From NCBI GenBank assembly GCA_933822405.4, contig CAKOGP040001858.1:248001-312000 (forward strand): a stretch of DNA of 64,000 nucleotides. Reading direction: 5' to 3'. How positions within the stretch are numbered: position 1 is the stretch's first letter; the number at the start of each line of letters is the position of its first letter. Of this stretch, positions 42,035 through 52,833 are shown one piece after another. This stretch comes from Cylindrotheca closterium (Eukaryota > Bacillariophyta > Bacillariophyceae > Bacillariales > Bacillariaceae). The notes beneath the pieces were generated by a model. It ran no database searches. It saw only the letters and a list, made by a program, of their open reading frames with translations, and was not told where the DNA came from. A program made the translations under genes and the position numbers.

Positions 42035-43087
42035 TTACCACAATCCAGCGTCTTGTAGCGATTGTTCCACTACGGGTGCCAGCGACTCGGCCAACTGCCT
42101 GTAGCCCCTTTCAGAACAGTGACTGTTCCGAGCAAAGTGAAAGTGAAAAGAAACGGGGTCAGAGAAAGATCTAAAGCATATGTGATTGGTTTCCACATCA
42201 TTTTCCACATCATCACAAAGCTTCTACATAATATGTGTTACTCACATTCCATCCCGAGACCACTTTTCACCGCCTTTATAAGGGAAAGGAAAGGGAACAA
42301 AGGTTGTCCTGAGTTCTGACTTGGCATATGCTTGCAATCCTTGAGACAGTGCATCCATTTCCTGAAGCAATTTCTTATCCTCAAAACGTCCTGACCCTGG
42401 AATGTCCAAAGCGATCGTCAATGGAATATTGTGTTCATCCAACACTAGCCGATGCATGGATATCACCGATTCAGATATACTGTAGTCGAGCCAGCTTTGG
42501 GCAAACAAGTCGTTGGTTCCAGCCATGATAATGACCATATCCAAAGATGATGTCCCATCGTCTCCTTTGAATTCGTTCAATGTACTGTTCAAGTTTGATG
42601 GATGAGCTTCACTCCCATGCATTAGGTAGTAAGATGTAAGTCCCGGATGACCGGTGTAGTTGACATGGACGGGGCGTACAATACCATTGTCCTTGGATTT
42701 TCGTTGAAGCTTCCCCAAGTTAGTTTCCAAGTATGGAGCATATGGTCGGAATTGGCGATTGTTGATTCCAATCAACCCCGCTGTCAACGAGTCTCCAAAA
42801 CATAAAATGCGAATCCCGTCTCCCTCTTCCTCAACGAATTCTTTTTTTGTGGGTGGCGATGTCGCTGGAGTTGCCGCTGTAGCACCTTTTCCCGTATTGG
42901 CATTGATGGTCTTGTTTTGCACGACATTCGGTGAATCTGATTCCATTCCCTGCATCATCGTGTTGTCCACAGATCCATAAAGAAGCAGGGCAAATAATAT
43001 GACGGACGTCAGTAGCAACCATCCATCTCGCTTACGACCACTTTCCATGATGGTTTTGGAATCCAAATATGGTGTTGAAGAAGTCAA
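42035..43087 (-). CDS. Type II membrane-anchored SGNH/GDSL hydrolase
   Basis: Two exons, 43087-42246 and 42122-42035; the 123-nt GT-AG intron is phase 2. 309 residues. A membrane anchor lies at residues about 23-40 (WLLLTSVILFALLLYGSV), then a Thr/Ala-rich stem, then the hydrolase domain: block I FGDSLTAG with nucleophile Ser100, the block III Asn in AGTND (about residue 192), and block V, DGIHCSERGY, with Asp279 and His282. Block V is split by the intron, so the catalytic His and last 28 residues lie in an 88-nt exon that a plain open-frame search would miss. SGNH enzymes cleave esters, such as acetyl groups on polysaccharides or lipids. Lumenal or extracellular orientation is predicted from the anchor; the substrate is unknown. 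Confidence 0.88.
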
Positions 43088-44642
43088 GGTACATTCAGTA
43101 CTTGAATATATAATATTGAATATGGCGTATATGAATATATCGTCATCTCGTCATCATCATCGCGTGCACATCGCAGTCATTTTCAATTTTGTAGTCCAAC
43201 AAATCGCGCGTGCCTATATGGACTTACGGTACAAACACTAAGTCAGTCCCACCAAAGTCAGTCAATAATTTCAAATTCTAGAGCAAATGCAATTGATCGC
43301 ATCTCTATCCGACCTGTAAACAATTGTTCGAATTTTTCATCCTAGGACCTAGTACTACATCATAGTGGTGTAGTGATTGTGAATTCATTACTACTACTAC
43401 TGTAGTCGTAAGCTTGGTGCTTCGTTCTTTGGGACAAGAACGAACCAAGCTGGCTGAACGTCATTGTCCGGCAGACGGAACAATAAGTCCAATCGTCGCT
43501 CTTTAGATTGAGATAAAGGCGGACGATATTCGTCGTGGTGATTCTTCCAGCAATACTAAGTTCCTTCTTCTTCTTGTCAAGGCAGATGAAAAAAGGTCGA
43601 CGACGAGGCAGGAGGCAGGACGCCTGAAATTTTGACATATAGCCGAGCGTCATTTCCATTGCAGAAAGTCAACGCTGCTATCTAAGTTGGAAAAAATGAA
43701 GTTAGTTCCACGTCAATACAACAACGATGTTTGAGTCATAGATATCATGACAATTGACAATGGTGAAAGTATCTAGGGCGACGCTTCATTTTTTAAAATT
43801 CAAGTTGGAAGAATTAACGCATAATTATTAAATCGGAAGAATCAATCAATCACGCCTTTTGTCGTCATGCCCAACCCTGGAACCACCACTATACGGTGAT
43901 CAATGCATCAATGCATGAAGCAATCAATCATTGACGACACCATTCTTCGTGGTCAAAGGCCGGCGGTGAACGTCATTTTTAATCGTGTAGGTAAGCAATA
44001 CCGTATACACATATCGGTCGGTATATATGGAATGAATACGCTTCAAGTTGTAGTTGTCAAGCAAGCTGTCAGGCCACGAGGATGAATGATGTGTTCAAAT
44101 AGTCGTTTGTGCAATACCGGTAGGACGCTTCAAGTTGAAGGAAAATATAAATCAATCGCGTCATCATTCGTGTGATGAATGTGCTACCTACCGCACTGTA
44201 GCATATATATATATAAATAAAAAGTGTGAAACGATGATGCAGAAAGTCGTTTGTGCCAGTAGGAACGCTTGAAGTTGAATGCGAATTTTCTATCCCTAGG
44301 ATTCGAAAACCCGGAGCTATGTGGATTTTGCCAAGTGGCGCTTCTATTGCGTAAGCTCGATTCAAAAGATTTGGAACGTTGCATTAATTGGTTTGGTTTG
44401 GTTCTTAAGTGGTAAAAATGAAAATGACGTAAATGTTTTTTTGGTCCTAATCATGTAGAGCTTTCGCTTTTTCACACGCACGATAACAAAACAACACGCG
44501 TCAATCCGTGGACGAGTTGGAATGTGGAATATTCAGGTACAGCGTACGGTACCGGTTTGGGTGATGCAAGGTAGAATCTCAGGATATGAATGTAAATGGA
44601 TAATGTTACAACAGCATTATAAATTAATAGTATAGACAATCA
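43088..44642. other. Long intergenic region with short duplicated segments
   Basis: 1.55 kb. A segment reading AGTCGTTTGTGC...GGTAGGACGCTTCAAGTTGAA near 44100-44140 recurs in altered form near 44245-44280. The minus-strand frame at 43360-43659 has no recognised domain. No supported gene. Confidence 0.5.
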
Positions 44643-45230
44643 CTAGTCCTGTTTAGAGTCTGTTTCGTCTTGTTGTTTGTGGAATTTTGTTTCCAAACCA
44701 ACCAATGCCTCTTTCATTTCGGGATGATAGACTTCCGCATAATCGCTGCAGCCTGTCACAAAGGCTTCACTTCGGGCATTGGAAGTAAATATTTGAACAA
44801 CCTCGGCCAATTTATCTCCTCTGATTCCTTTGCGGTAGGCCTTGATCGTGCACCTTCGGGCTTCTGATTTTTCCTGAGCCCGTGCTGGTTGAAATCGTTC
44901 CAGACCGCGGGTTTCGGTCACTGGTTTGCCGGAAATGTAATGGATGGCATCCTGTCGAAAGATACCAATATCATCCTTTTCATACCAGAGATTGTCCCAT
45001 TCGTCTTCTGTGATGTTGAGGGAAGGAGACCTTTCGATCACTTCCTCAGTTGGAAACCAAACTTTAGCTTCCACGCGACGGCGTTTGCGTGATGATGATT
45101 GGAGTTCTGGTTGTTGTGGTTTCTGTGATTTGCTCATGATTGGTCTTGTTCTTATGGAGCATGAAGAAGGTATGTCCAATCTCTCGTACATGAGCTGATT
45201 CAGTTGTTGTGGATGTTGGTCGTGCATCAT
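44643..45230 (-). CDS. Diatom-family protein of unknown function (RGLE family)
   Basis: 195 residues, one exon. The N-terminus is basic (SSSRKRRRVEAKVWFP); a second ATG at 45137 could be the true start. The core shows the pattern of a family expanded in diatoms: an acidic lead (ITEDEWDNLWYEKDDIGIFR), then TRGLERF, a cluster of basic residues (RRCTIKAYRKG), and a C-terminal helix with TSNARSEAFVTGCSDYAEVY. The genes at 60088 and 61454 have the same layout. No function is known to me. The basic stretch suggests nuclear localisation. It has no signal peptide and no link to its secreted-protein neighbours. Confidence 0.75.
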   Translation of the reverse strand: MMHDQHPQQLNQLMYERLDIPSSCSIRTRPIMSKSQKPQQPELQSSSRKRRRVEAKVWFPTEEVIERSPSLNITEDEWDNLWYEKDDIGIFRQDAIHYISGKPVTETRGLERFQPARAQEKSEARRCTIKAYRKGIRGDKLAEVVQIFTSNARSEAFVTGCSDYAEVYHPEMKEALVGLETKFHKQQDETDSKQD

Positions 45231-45627
45231 GATTGAAATGATACGTGTGCGTGTCGAAACTTGAAGCTGACGCTTGTTATTATTTGTGAGGTTTGAAATT
45301 ATAAAAAAAATCTGAAGTGTTTTATTGGGTTGATGTGGTGTTCCCAGAAATTGGAGAAATTGCGGATGACAGAGCTTTTCAACGTCGCGTCACTCACTCA
45401 CACATCCTTCTTCGGAATCCAAAGAATTTCGCTTCAAGGAGAAAGAACATCTGTCGAATCGTACGACTATAAGGATGGATTCCGGATTCCAGTCTGCGGG
45501 CTTTAAAAAATATGTTGTTGCGGTGACTGCAAATTCTGATGATTGCCCCGCCCTCATCATAATCTTGATCATCGATCATCTATCATCTATCTATCGTCAG
45601 GTCCAATATCAATAAGACAAACGCAAC
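45231..45627. other. Divergent promoter region
   Basis: About 400 bp between the RGLE-family gene and the TMEM222-like gene. Nothing further recognised. Confidence 0.5.
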
Positions 45628-46408
45628 ATGAAAGGCAATAGTAGCTCAGAAGATTTGTCCTTTTGCATCTTATGGAGTCCGCTCCACCCAATAACTCTGT
45701 ACGTATAAAATGTATGTTGAAGCAGCAATAATGCGAGAATTATTTATTGTACTCTCTAATCGTCTCGTATTTTAAAATAATGATAACAATGATAATAACA
45801 ATAATAATGATAATAATCTTGATTGTTTCTGTGATATTTGCCATCTGCAGATTCCTTCCGTTCATTGGTCATACTGGAATTTCCGACTCTCGTGGGGTGA
45901 TGCATGACTTTCAGGGTTCCTACTATGTCTATTCGGGCAAAAATGGAATGGCTTTTGGTCCACCCACCAGGTACCTAAAAATTGATATCGGTGATTTGCC
46001 AGGAGGAGCGGAGCGATGGGTAAGATATATTATGTCATTACATTGTTGTTGCTGCTACTGAATACTCTTGCATATACTCACTCTCTTCTGATTTGCCCTG
46101 TTGTTGTTGTTCTTCATATTATTTTTTTTTATATTTGTATTGTATAGGATGCCGCCATTGAAGAAGCCAACCAAGTGTACAAGGAACGAATCCACAATAT
46201 CTGTTGTGACAATTGCCATTCGCACGTCTGCAATGCCTTGAATCGAATGCCTTTGGAGAAGTTTGGTATCCGAAAATGGGACATGGTCAAACTGTGCTTT
46301 CTAGTCTTTTTCAAGGGACGGTTCATTTCGGTTGGAGGGTTCCTGTATCAGTTCTCGCCCTTTGTTATTGCTGTGGCCATTGTTCTTCTTGTCAAAGGCT
46401 TTGCTTGA
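45628..46408 (+). CDS. TMEM222/DUF778 family membrane protein
   Basis: Three exons, 45628-45698, 45851-46019 and 46148-46408; introns of 152 nt (phase 2) and 128 nt (phase 0), GT-AG. 166 residues. Exon 1 is only 71 nt but completes the family start FCILWSPLHPIT; joined to exon 2 it gives FLPFIGHTGI and GVMHDFQGSYYV, the conserved core. Exon 3 encodes HNICCDNCHSHVCNALN, the Cys/His signature of TMEM222 proteins, and a hydrophobic C-terminus (FVIAVAIVLLVKGFA). The predicted start in exon 1 replaces a misleading upstream ATG within the intron. TMEM222 is widely conserved in eukaryotes and located in membranes; its biochemical role is not established. Housekeeping gene surrounded by lineage-specific ones. 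Confidence 0.92.
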
Positions 46409-46792
46409 AAAATTGAACAAAAGTCTTTTATTCTAATTGTATACTAGAAACCATATTCATATGTGCTCTATTTGCTCATAATGAATAGGTTTTCTATCCT
46501 GCGCTATAGAGACGATGGATATTGTAAAAGTCCAAGTTTTTAGTTTACATGATTTGATTGATTTGAGTGAGTGAGTGAGTGAGTGAGTGAATCATCACAG
46601 TCCCAGTACTGTAATTGTGATGGCCATTGTGATTGGTATCGGCATCGGTACCGGGCAGAGTACTGGTACCAATAGATAGGAGTCAAATCTATCTCTCATT
46701 ATTTTTTCTTCAGTAGAATACAGTATAGTAGTTATTGTCACACGGTCTCTTGTTATATATTCCTCGTCATCGATTGTCATTTTGTGTCGCTG
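46409..46792. other. Intergenic region between convergent genes
   Basis: 3' flanks of the TMEM222-like gene and S8 copy 8, with a GAGT microsatellite at 46565-46590. Confidence 0.5.
46565..46590 (+). repeat. (GAGT)n microsatellite
   Basis: Six to seven perfect tetranucleotide units in the 3' intergenic space. Confidence 0.85.
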
Positions 46793-48646
46793 CTAGGAAA
46801 TGGGACAGTTCCCCGCAAATCCACCACGACACGTCCCGCCATCCAAGGCAGCCAACCGTGGTTTGGTATTAAAGAGTTCTTCCGTCTCCTTTCGACAGGC
46901 ATACGAGTTGTCACTGATGCGAAGGCAGGAAAATCCCTTGCAACAATCCGATTGGGCTGTGCACTCTTCCAATTGACCCAAACAATCAATCGTCGGAGCT
47001 TCGGTAGGACTCAGGCTGGGTACTGCCGATGGAATTTGGGACGGTTCGATGCTAGGAACCGTGGATGGAATTTGAGATGGCACGATGCTGGGGACGGAGG
47101 ATGGCATGTTCGATGGCGATTGACTGGGCACGTGGGATGGCCGTTGCGAGGGCGACGCGGAGGGTATCTTGGTGGGTGACGGGGAGGGTTGGCCGGTGGG
47201 GACACCGCACCCAATTTGATTCACCAAATAGTCGTAGGCTGCCTTAGCTTGTACCAATCCATACCCATATTCGTCATTGGGGACAAAATTTCCGAGTGGA
47301 CGAGTGGATGCCTGCAATGCGTCGCGAATGTCCCTGTTGCTGCATCGTGGATTCACTGCCCAAATGCGTGCGGCAATGGCGGCCACGTAGGGGCAGGCAT
47401 AAGAGGTTCCAGAAGACACACTAATACCAGTCTCGCTGGCATCGGTCACATGAACACCGCTGCCGGGTGCGGACAATTCCACTTTATCGTTGAATTGAGA
47501 AAAAGAAGATTTTCGTCGGGAGGAATTGACACTGGCCACACTGATGACACTGTCGTGAGAGGCTGGATAGGCCAACTCGCTGTCCCCACCATTGCCAGCG
47601 GCAGCCACTAATAATACATTGTCATTGTAGATTCGTTCGTAAATTCTTCGTTCGGTGCTGGTTTGAGTCGGCGTGGCCAGAGATAGATTGATAATCATGG
47701 GTCTGCCATTGGCTTCGGAGGCACACCATTCCACAGCTGAATTTTTTTAAAATAATAATAATAATCACAGCAAGGTTTTGTTAGAACAAGACTTTTATGT
47801 TCCAAAGCCTTGACTTTGATACAAAACAAGCTGATTTGTCTTACCTTCCACTACTGTCGATATGGAAGTCGAATCCGAGCCATCTGGAAACACTTTGGCA
47901 ACCTTCAGGCAGATCCTACTCGTTCGAGGAGGATTCGGGATGGCACCCACCATTCCAGCATTATTATTAGGTGTGGCAAACATTATTCCCGCAACATTTG
48001 TTCCATGGTTGGTATTGACCGGCCGGTACCATAAATTGTTGACTGCAGAGCCAAAGGATCGTCCAGTTGTGTACCCATCTCCTCTGTCATAAGGAATGTC
48101 TTGATGATTGATATAGACTCCGGAATCGACAATACACGTATATACCATGCAATTCGCAGCATCCCCAGGTGGGGTTGGAATGAATTGATCGGATTGCGTC
48201 ATGGGAATGGCATACGACTGCACCTCTCGTATCACCTGTTGCGTCCGTCGCAATAACTGTTCCTCTTCGTTGATAGGAGGATCGAAAGAGGCTAGTTTCA
48301 CTTCAAAGTCTTCTTCAATATAGCTAAAGCGGGAATCCTTTTGCATTTCTTCATATTCTGCTCTCGTTACTTCCATGGCAACCGCATTGGTGTTCTTGAA
48401 TTGATATTTAATCTTTGACTTCTTGATCGTGCTATTGCCAGCAACTCTGACTTTTTGATCCTCTTCCTCAATGTATTTCACTTCCTCTCGCATATGCTTG
48501 AATCCCACCAACACTTTGATCGTTTCTTCTTCTCCCGTTCCACCTTCTGCATATGCTGCTTGATGTTGTAAACAGAATGCGCCGAGGAATAATAGCAACC
48601 GTATTATGGAACGACGACGACGACTCGTGTACCGAGACATCATCAT
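46793..48646 (-). CDS. Secreted subtilisin-like protease (S8) with knottin-like Cys domain (S8 copy 8)
   Basis: Two exons, 48646-47845 and 47736-46793; 108-nt GT-AG intron in phase 1 at the same codon as in S8 copy 3. 581 residues. Signal peptide IIRLLLFLGAFCLQHQAAYA after a run of Arg; propeptide IKVLVGFKH to YIEEDFEV. Triad Asp174 (CIVDSGVY), His214 (NHGTNVAG) and Ser379 (GTSYACPYVAA), with an unusual Cys in the Ser motif; oxyanion Asn in AAAGNGG. The linker is made of PSxxPSxVPS units rather than PTP. Cys domain C-x6-C-x5-CC-x4-C-x9-C, shorter in the last loop than the paralogues, ending CRGGFAGNC. It lies 10.6 kb from the nearest other S8 copy, separated by unrelated genes. Confidence 0.92.
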
Positions 48647-49788
48647 GATGTTTCACTCCTTGAATTATTGATTCCAGTTGTTTTCCTTTCGTTGGAAGCC
48701 CGATGCAGTATTCTTGTCTCCTCGATTATTGTTCCGTACCGTAGCTGCGTCTCGCTGTTCTCTACTATACCTACTGTAGTGATGACAAGGGCGGAATTGC
48801 AGTGACTGCCAAAATAAATTAAACTCATCATATACGGTATATTGTACAGTATACTGGACAGATTTTGAAGGGGAAAAAGGAAGGCAGTTATTAGAACGTT
48901 ATTATACATGGGCATGCACGTGTTACATCCCAAAAAATTCCGGCGCCGGAATCATCCTCCGACTAAAATCGCAGTCCGGCACGAGTGAACATTTCTTTGC
49001 AAAATAACACGAGATCCTGTGGCGGAGCAGTAGTACGCATGTTCAATGTGGAAATAAGGCATCGATCCAACCTTTTCAGTGCTGTATCCTTCGACTTTGA
49101 GGAGGACAGCAGCAGTACTATACGATGTGGTGACTCCGGTCGTGGTGTTTTTAATGCTAGTAGTAGTCGTACTACGAAAGTCGATCTTAAAGCCCCTGTG
49201 CTGTTTTGCAAACGTTATACGTTATTCTTGATGTTGGTCATCATGCTGGCGGTATCATGACATTGCTTGATCATGTACCGGTACTACGAGTCTAGCTTAT
49301 ACTCCAAAATACCATCGGCCGACGATCAGCAGGCAGTACTAGCTAGCTAGTATGTACTGTAATTGTCTTTTTCTTGGTGGCGGAGGTCGCTAAGAACCAG
49401 CTGTAGAAAATCGGCAATAGAAAGTCAAGATGGAAATTGAAAACATGAAGCAATCATACCGGTAGCATTGTAAAAGTCAGTATATACAATCAACAGATCT
49501 GTCTTGTATCGACAGTACTGAGCAATCGTAAAAATATTGAGAAGCTTTTTCTGTACTTACACTAAGAAACTGTTTGGTGTGTTGTACCTGGTACGTGTCC
49601 CGCCCGTTCTTGCGATCTTCCGCTGTACCTTCCGTACACCAGTATGACGTGGTAGACTGACCATAGTATATCCAAGTTCCGCAAGCCGAACTGCAACTTG
49701 AAACTTGCACGAATCTTTTCTCCCAAAAAGCAGAAGAATCCATCTTCTCACAATTTCTTTTTGGAACAAGAAGTCAAAGTCAAACAAC
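48647..49788. other. Divergent promoter region
   Basis: 1.1 kb between S8 copy 8 and the antenna protein gene. The plus-strand frame at 48985-49260 (91 codons) ends hydrophobic but has no recognised domain; I do not support it. Confidence 0.5.
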
Positions 49789-50421
49789 ATGAAGACCGCC
49801 GTCCTTGCATCCCTTATCGCCGCCGCCAGTGCCTTCGCACCTGCCCAACAAGCAGCCACCAAGACCAGCTCCTTGAATGCTTTCGAGAGCGAGCTTGGTG
49901 TTCAGCCACCACTTGGATTCTTCGATCCTTTCGGTATGCTCTCCGGAGATGCCACCGAAGAGCGATTCGAACGTCTTCGTTACGTCGAATTGAAGCACGG
50001 ACGCATCTGTATGTTGGCCTTCTTGGGTCAAATCACCACCCGTGCCGGAATCCACCTTCCAGGATCCATCAACTACGCCGGAGACAGTTTCGACTCGTTC
50101 CCCAACGGAGTTGCCGCCATCTTTGGCCCCAACCACATTCCTACCGCAGGAATCGTGCAGATGATCGCCACTGTCGGTATCTTGGAGTGCGCCTTCATGC
50201 GTGAGGTCCCAGGAATGGCCGAATTCCCAGGTGACTTCCGTAACGGATACATTGACTTTGGATGGGATGACTTTGATGAAGAGACCAAGCTTCAAAAGCG
50301 TGCCATTGAATTGAACAACGGACGTGCCGCTCAATTCGGAATCCTTGGACTTATGGTTCACGAACTCATCATCCCATTGGGATATGATGCCGATCTTCCA
50401 ATCATTGGACACCTCAAGTAA
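49789..50421 (+). CDS. Fucoxanthin-chlorophyll a/c-binding protein (Lhcf type)
   Basis: 210 residues, one exon. The start was chosen at MKTAVLASLIAAASAFAP, a signal peptide ending in the ASAFAP motif that marks diatom plastid import; an in-frame ATG 28 codons upstream would hide it. The mature protein has the three-helix LHC fold: helix 1 with ELKHGRICMLAFLG (chlorophyll-ligand Glu and the conserved HGR), a middle helix around GIVQMIATVGILECAF, and helix 3 with IELNNGRAAQFGILGLMVHELI (Glu and Asn ligands). It binds chlorophyll a, chlorophyll c and fucoxanthin in thylakoid antenna complexes and passes energy to the photosystems. Codon use is strongly biased to C-ending codons, as expected for a highly expressed gene and unlike its neighbours. 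This gene fixes the lineage of the window. Confidence 0.97.
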   Translation: MKTAVLASLIAAASAFAPAQQAATKTSSLNAFESELGVQPPLGFFDPFGMLSGDATEERFERLRYVELKHGRICMLAFLGQITTRAGIHLPGSINYAGDSFDSFPNGVAAIFGPNHIPTAGIVQMIATVGILECAFMREVPGMAEFPGDFRNGYIDFGWDDFDEETKLQKRAIELNNGRAAQFGILGLMVHELIIPLGYDADLPIIGHLK

Positions 50422-50625
50422 TTGCATACGGTCTGTTACTTGCTTACATCGGCTAAATGATGTTTGCTGTTCACTTTATATTAGGTAAAATCGTATCATA
50501 ATGGAATAGAAAGATGCATAGACTTGATGTTTTGTTATTTTTGTCTATTCTTTTTGGTTTGGTTTGGTTTTTTAAAAGGGTATTGAATGCTGGAAGTGAT
50601 TCTTGCACTGATAATCTGGTCCTCG
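50422..50625. other. Short intergenic region between convergent genes
   Basis: 3' flanks of the antenna and HA-repeat genes; no feature seen. Confidence 0.5.
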
Positions 50626-52833
50626 TCATCTCACAACTGGGCCTCCTGACCAACGAAAACCATCAATCTCTTCCAGCTGCTGGATTTGCTGTGCCGATAG
50701 TTGTGAGTTTCTAAGTCGTAAGGTTCGGTTGTACGTTCCGTTGTACCTTCCTCGCTGTCTTTGCACCCATTTGTAAAGGTGACCATCCTTTTGCATTCGG
50801 AGATGCCCGTGTTCCTTCCGAAACTGAACAAGCTCGTTGTACCGTATTTGCCATTCGACGTCGTAACGGTCCGATGTCCAAGGAAACCCGATTCGCTCCA
50901 AAAGGTATATTTCCGGTTTTATCAATGGTCTCTGACGCATACTGGAAGTTGCCTTGTACCTTATGCGTTGTTTCTCCACCCATTTATAAAGGGACGCGTA
51001 TTCCTTGGAGTCTACCAAAAAATTTCCATGCCGATTCCCAAACTCCACTAGCTCATCATAATGTGCGTACCAGCCTCTTGCTTCGCGCCCATTTGGTAGA
51101 ATGGGAAAGTCAATGCTCTCCAAATGTGACCGTTGATCATTAGATAGCGGAACATGACCATACGCACCTCTCAGTCTCATTCGTTGCTGTCGCATCCAAC
51201 GGTAGAGATTGGGATCATCTTTGTGAGTCGGGAAGTTTCCATCATGCTCCGTTCGGTATCTATTTAGTTCAGCAAATATCGCATTCCACGTCGTTCGAGG
51301 CTGGTCTTCAAAGAAAGAAAAGTCAATCTGTTCCAAAAGCTCCAGCTCTTCCTGCGACAATGGCTTCTGTCCCTTCATTCCCCTGTACCTCTTGCCTTGT
51401 ACCTGGATCCAATTATAAAGGCTGGGATTGTCCTTCTTGTTCACTTGCACATGACCATTCTGCTTATAATACTCCACAATCTTGGCATATGTCTCATGCC
51501 ACGTCCTTTCCTTCCAATCTAGAGACCAGCTAAAGTTTAGGCTTTCCAGTTTCTCGATTTGTTCATTGGACAAGCCATTTGTTACAGGTCCGTGATATCG
51601 TTGTCGTTGAATGGTCATCCATTCGTAGAGAGTAGAGTCATTGTCGCGATCGACCTGAACATTATCATGCTCTTTGTAGTATTGAAGCAGCGCGGCGAAC
51701 ATTATTTTCCACTCCGAGTAAATTCCTTTCCAAGGAAATTCAATCTCGTCCAAGAGCTTGATTTGCTTCTCGGAAAGGCGTCCTTCGTCGCGCTTCCTGC
51801 GCTGATCGATTGTCCATTGATATATACTCTCTGTCTGTCTGTTGGTCCGCCCTTGCTTTGGCTGACAGTGACCATGAGTCTGTTTGAACCTTACTAGCTC
51901 GTCATACTTGGCGTGCCACTTTTTATCATTCCGCTCGTTCTGCCACGAGAATCCAATGTCATCCAACAATCGTATTTGATCCTCAGAGAGAGCCCTACCT
52001 CTCCCAGCACGCCGATTTTTCTGACGCCTCATCCACAAATAAATCGGCGTACCAACTGGCACCCAAAGGTGCCCATGCTTATTGCGAAAGTCAACAAGCT
52101 CGTTGTACTTTGCCCTCCATTCATCATCCAAAGGGTTAGGTACCCATTCGAATCCGATATCATCCAACAGTTCCACTTGGGCATTGGAAAGACTCGTGTA
52201 TCCATTTACACCCTTACGCCTCGCCCGTTGATCCAATAACCATCCGTGCAGCGTATTATCGCTAGATTTCACCTTAAGATCCCCATTGACGCGACGATAT
52301 TTCACGAGCTCGTGGTACTTGTCATACCACAGTGTTCTCTGCATGTTGAACTCGAATCCATTGTCCTTCAATAGACGAAAGCGAACCTTACGATCGAACT
52401 GCCGTAGGCTCGTGAGCCCTTTTATTTTGAACTGCTTGTATTCGAGTCTCTGATCATGACAGAATTTTGCCAATGTTGGAAATTCGCGTGTCAGATTGTC
52501 GGGAGCATTTTGCGGAAAGTTGCAGTGGCCATATTGTTCCTTGAAGGACAATAGCTCCTGAAATTGCTCATCCCAGTCATACTCAAGCTGTATCTCGCCC
52601 TCCTTTGTAGAATAATCTGCCTTGTCAAGAACGGCAGCATCAGGAGCTGACAACGGACATGTTGTTATAGGATAGTGGAATGTTGATACTTGGTGTTGTC
52701 TGAAGGAAAAGGAACTTCCTGAATGCTGCTGCTGAAACGCTGCCGTTTGCTCAATAAGATGAAGCAAAAGTAGCATCACCGAAGGTATTGAATAACGCTT
52801 CCTTGACGGGAACGTCATCGCGAAGCTTGTCAT
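50626..52833 (-). CDS. HA-repeat protein with plastid-type presequence (HA copy 1)
   Basis: 735 residues, single exon. The N-terminus is a signal peptide (IPSVMLLLLHLIEQTAAF) with Phe following Ala-Ala, resembling the ASAF cleavage motif of diatom plastid presequences, then a Ser/Gln-rich stretch. The rest is nine tandem repeats of about 70 residues of the helicase-associated (HA, Pfam PF03457) type, each running W...Y.ELV.F...HGH..V...LY.W...QR followed by LS.EQI.LLE.IGF.W; for example WHAKYDELVRFKQTHGHCQP and WHETYAKIVEYYKQNGHVQV. No helicase domain is present. HA repeats are thought to bind nucleic acid, as in stand-alone algal proteins. A plastid or secretory-route protein that binds nucleic acid is an inference. 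It is nearly identical to copy 2 over the central part and differs at both ends. Confidence 0.88.
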   Translation of the reverse strand: MTSFAMTFPSRKRYSIPSVMLLLLHLIEQTAAFQQQHSGSSFSFRQHQVSTFHYPITTCPLSAPDAAVLDKADYSTKEGEIQLEYDWDEQFQELLSFKEQYGHCNFPQNAPDNLTREFPTLAKFCHDQRLEYKQFKIKGLTSLRQFDRKVRFRLLKDNGFEFNMQRTLWYDKYHELVKYRRVNGDLKVKSSDNTLHGWLLDQRARRKGVNGYTSLSNAQVELLDDIGFEWVPNPLDDEWRAKYNELVDFRNKHGHLWVPVGTPIYLWMRRQKNRRAGRGRALSEDQIRLLDDIGFSWQNERNDKKWHAKYDELVRFKQTHGHCQPKQGRTNRQTESIYQWTIDQRRKRDEGRLSEKQIKLLDEIEFPWKGIYSEWKIMFAALLQYYKEHDNVQVDRDNDSTLYEWMTIQRQRYHGPVTNGLSNEQIEKLESLNFSWSLDWKERTWHETYAKIVEYYKQNGHVQVNKKDNPSLYNWIQVQGKRYRGMKGQKPLSQEELELLEQIDFSFFEDQPRTTWNAIFAELNRYRTEHDGNFPTHKDDPNLYRWMRQQRMRLRGAYGHVPLSNDQRSHLESIDFPILPNGREARGWYAHYDELVEFGNRHGNFLVDSKEYASLYKWVEKQRIRYKATSSMRQRPLIKPEIYLLERIGFPWTSDRYDVEWQIRYNELVQFRKEHGHLRMQKDGHLYKWVQRQRGRYNGTYNRTLRLRNSQLSAQQIQQLEEIDGFRWSGGPVVR

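Noticed and set aside
41829..42041. Minus-strand frame with a faint lectin-like segment (NGIVLIIDPSDGRMWS)
   Set aside because: A single weak turn without QxDxNxV motifs, lying in the 3' flank of the SGNH hydrolase; chance resemblance is more likely.
43360..43659. 99-codon minus-strand frame
   Set aside because: Composition partly protein-like, but no domain, paralogue or splice partner.
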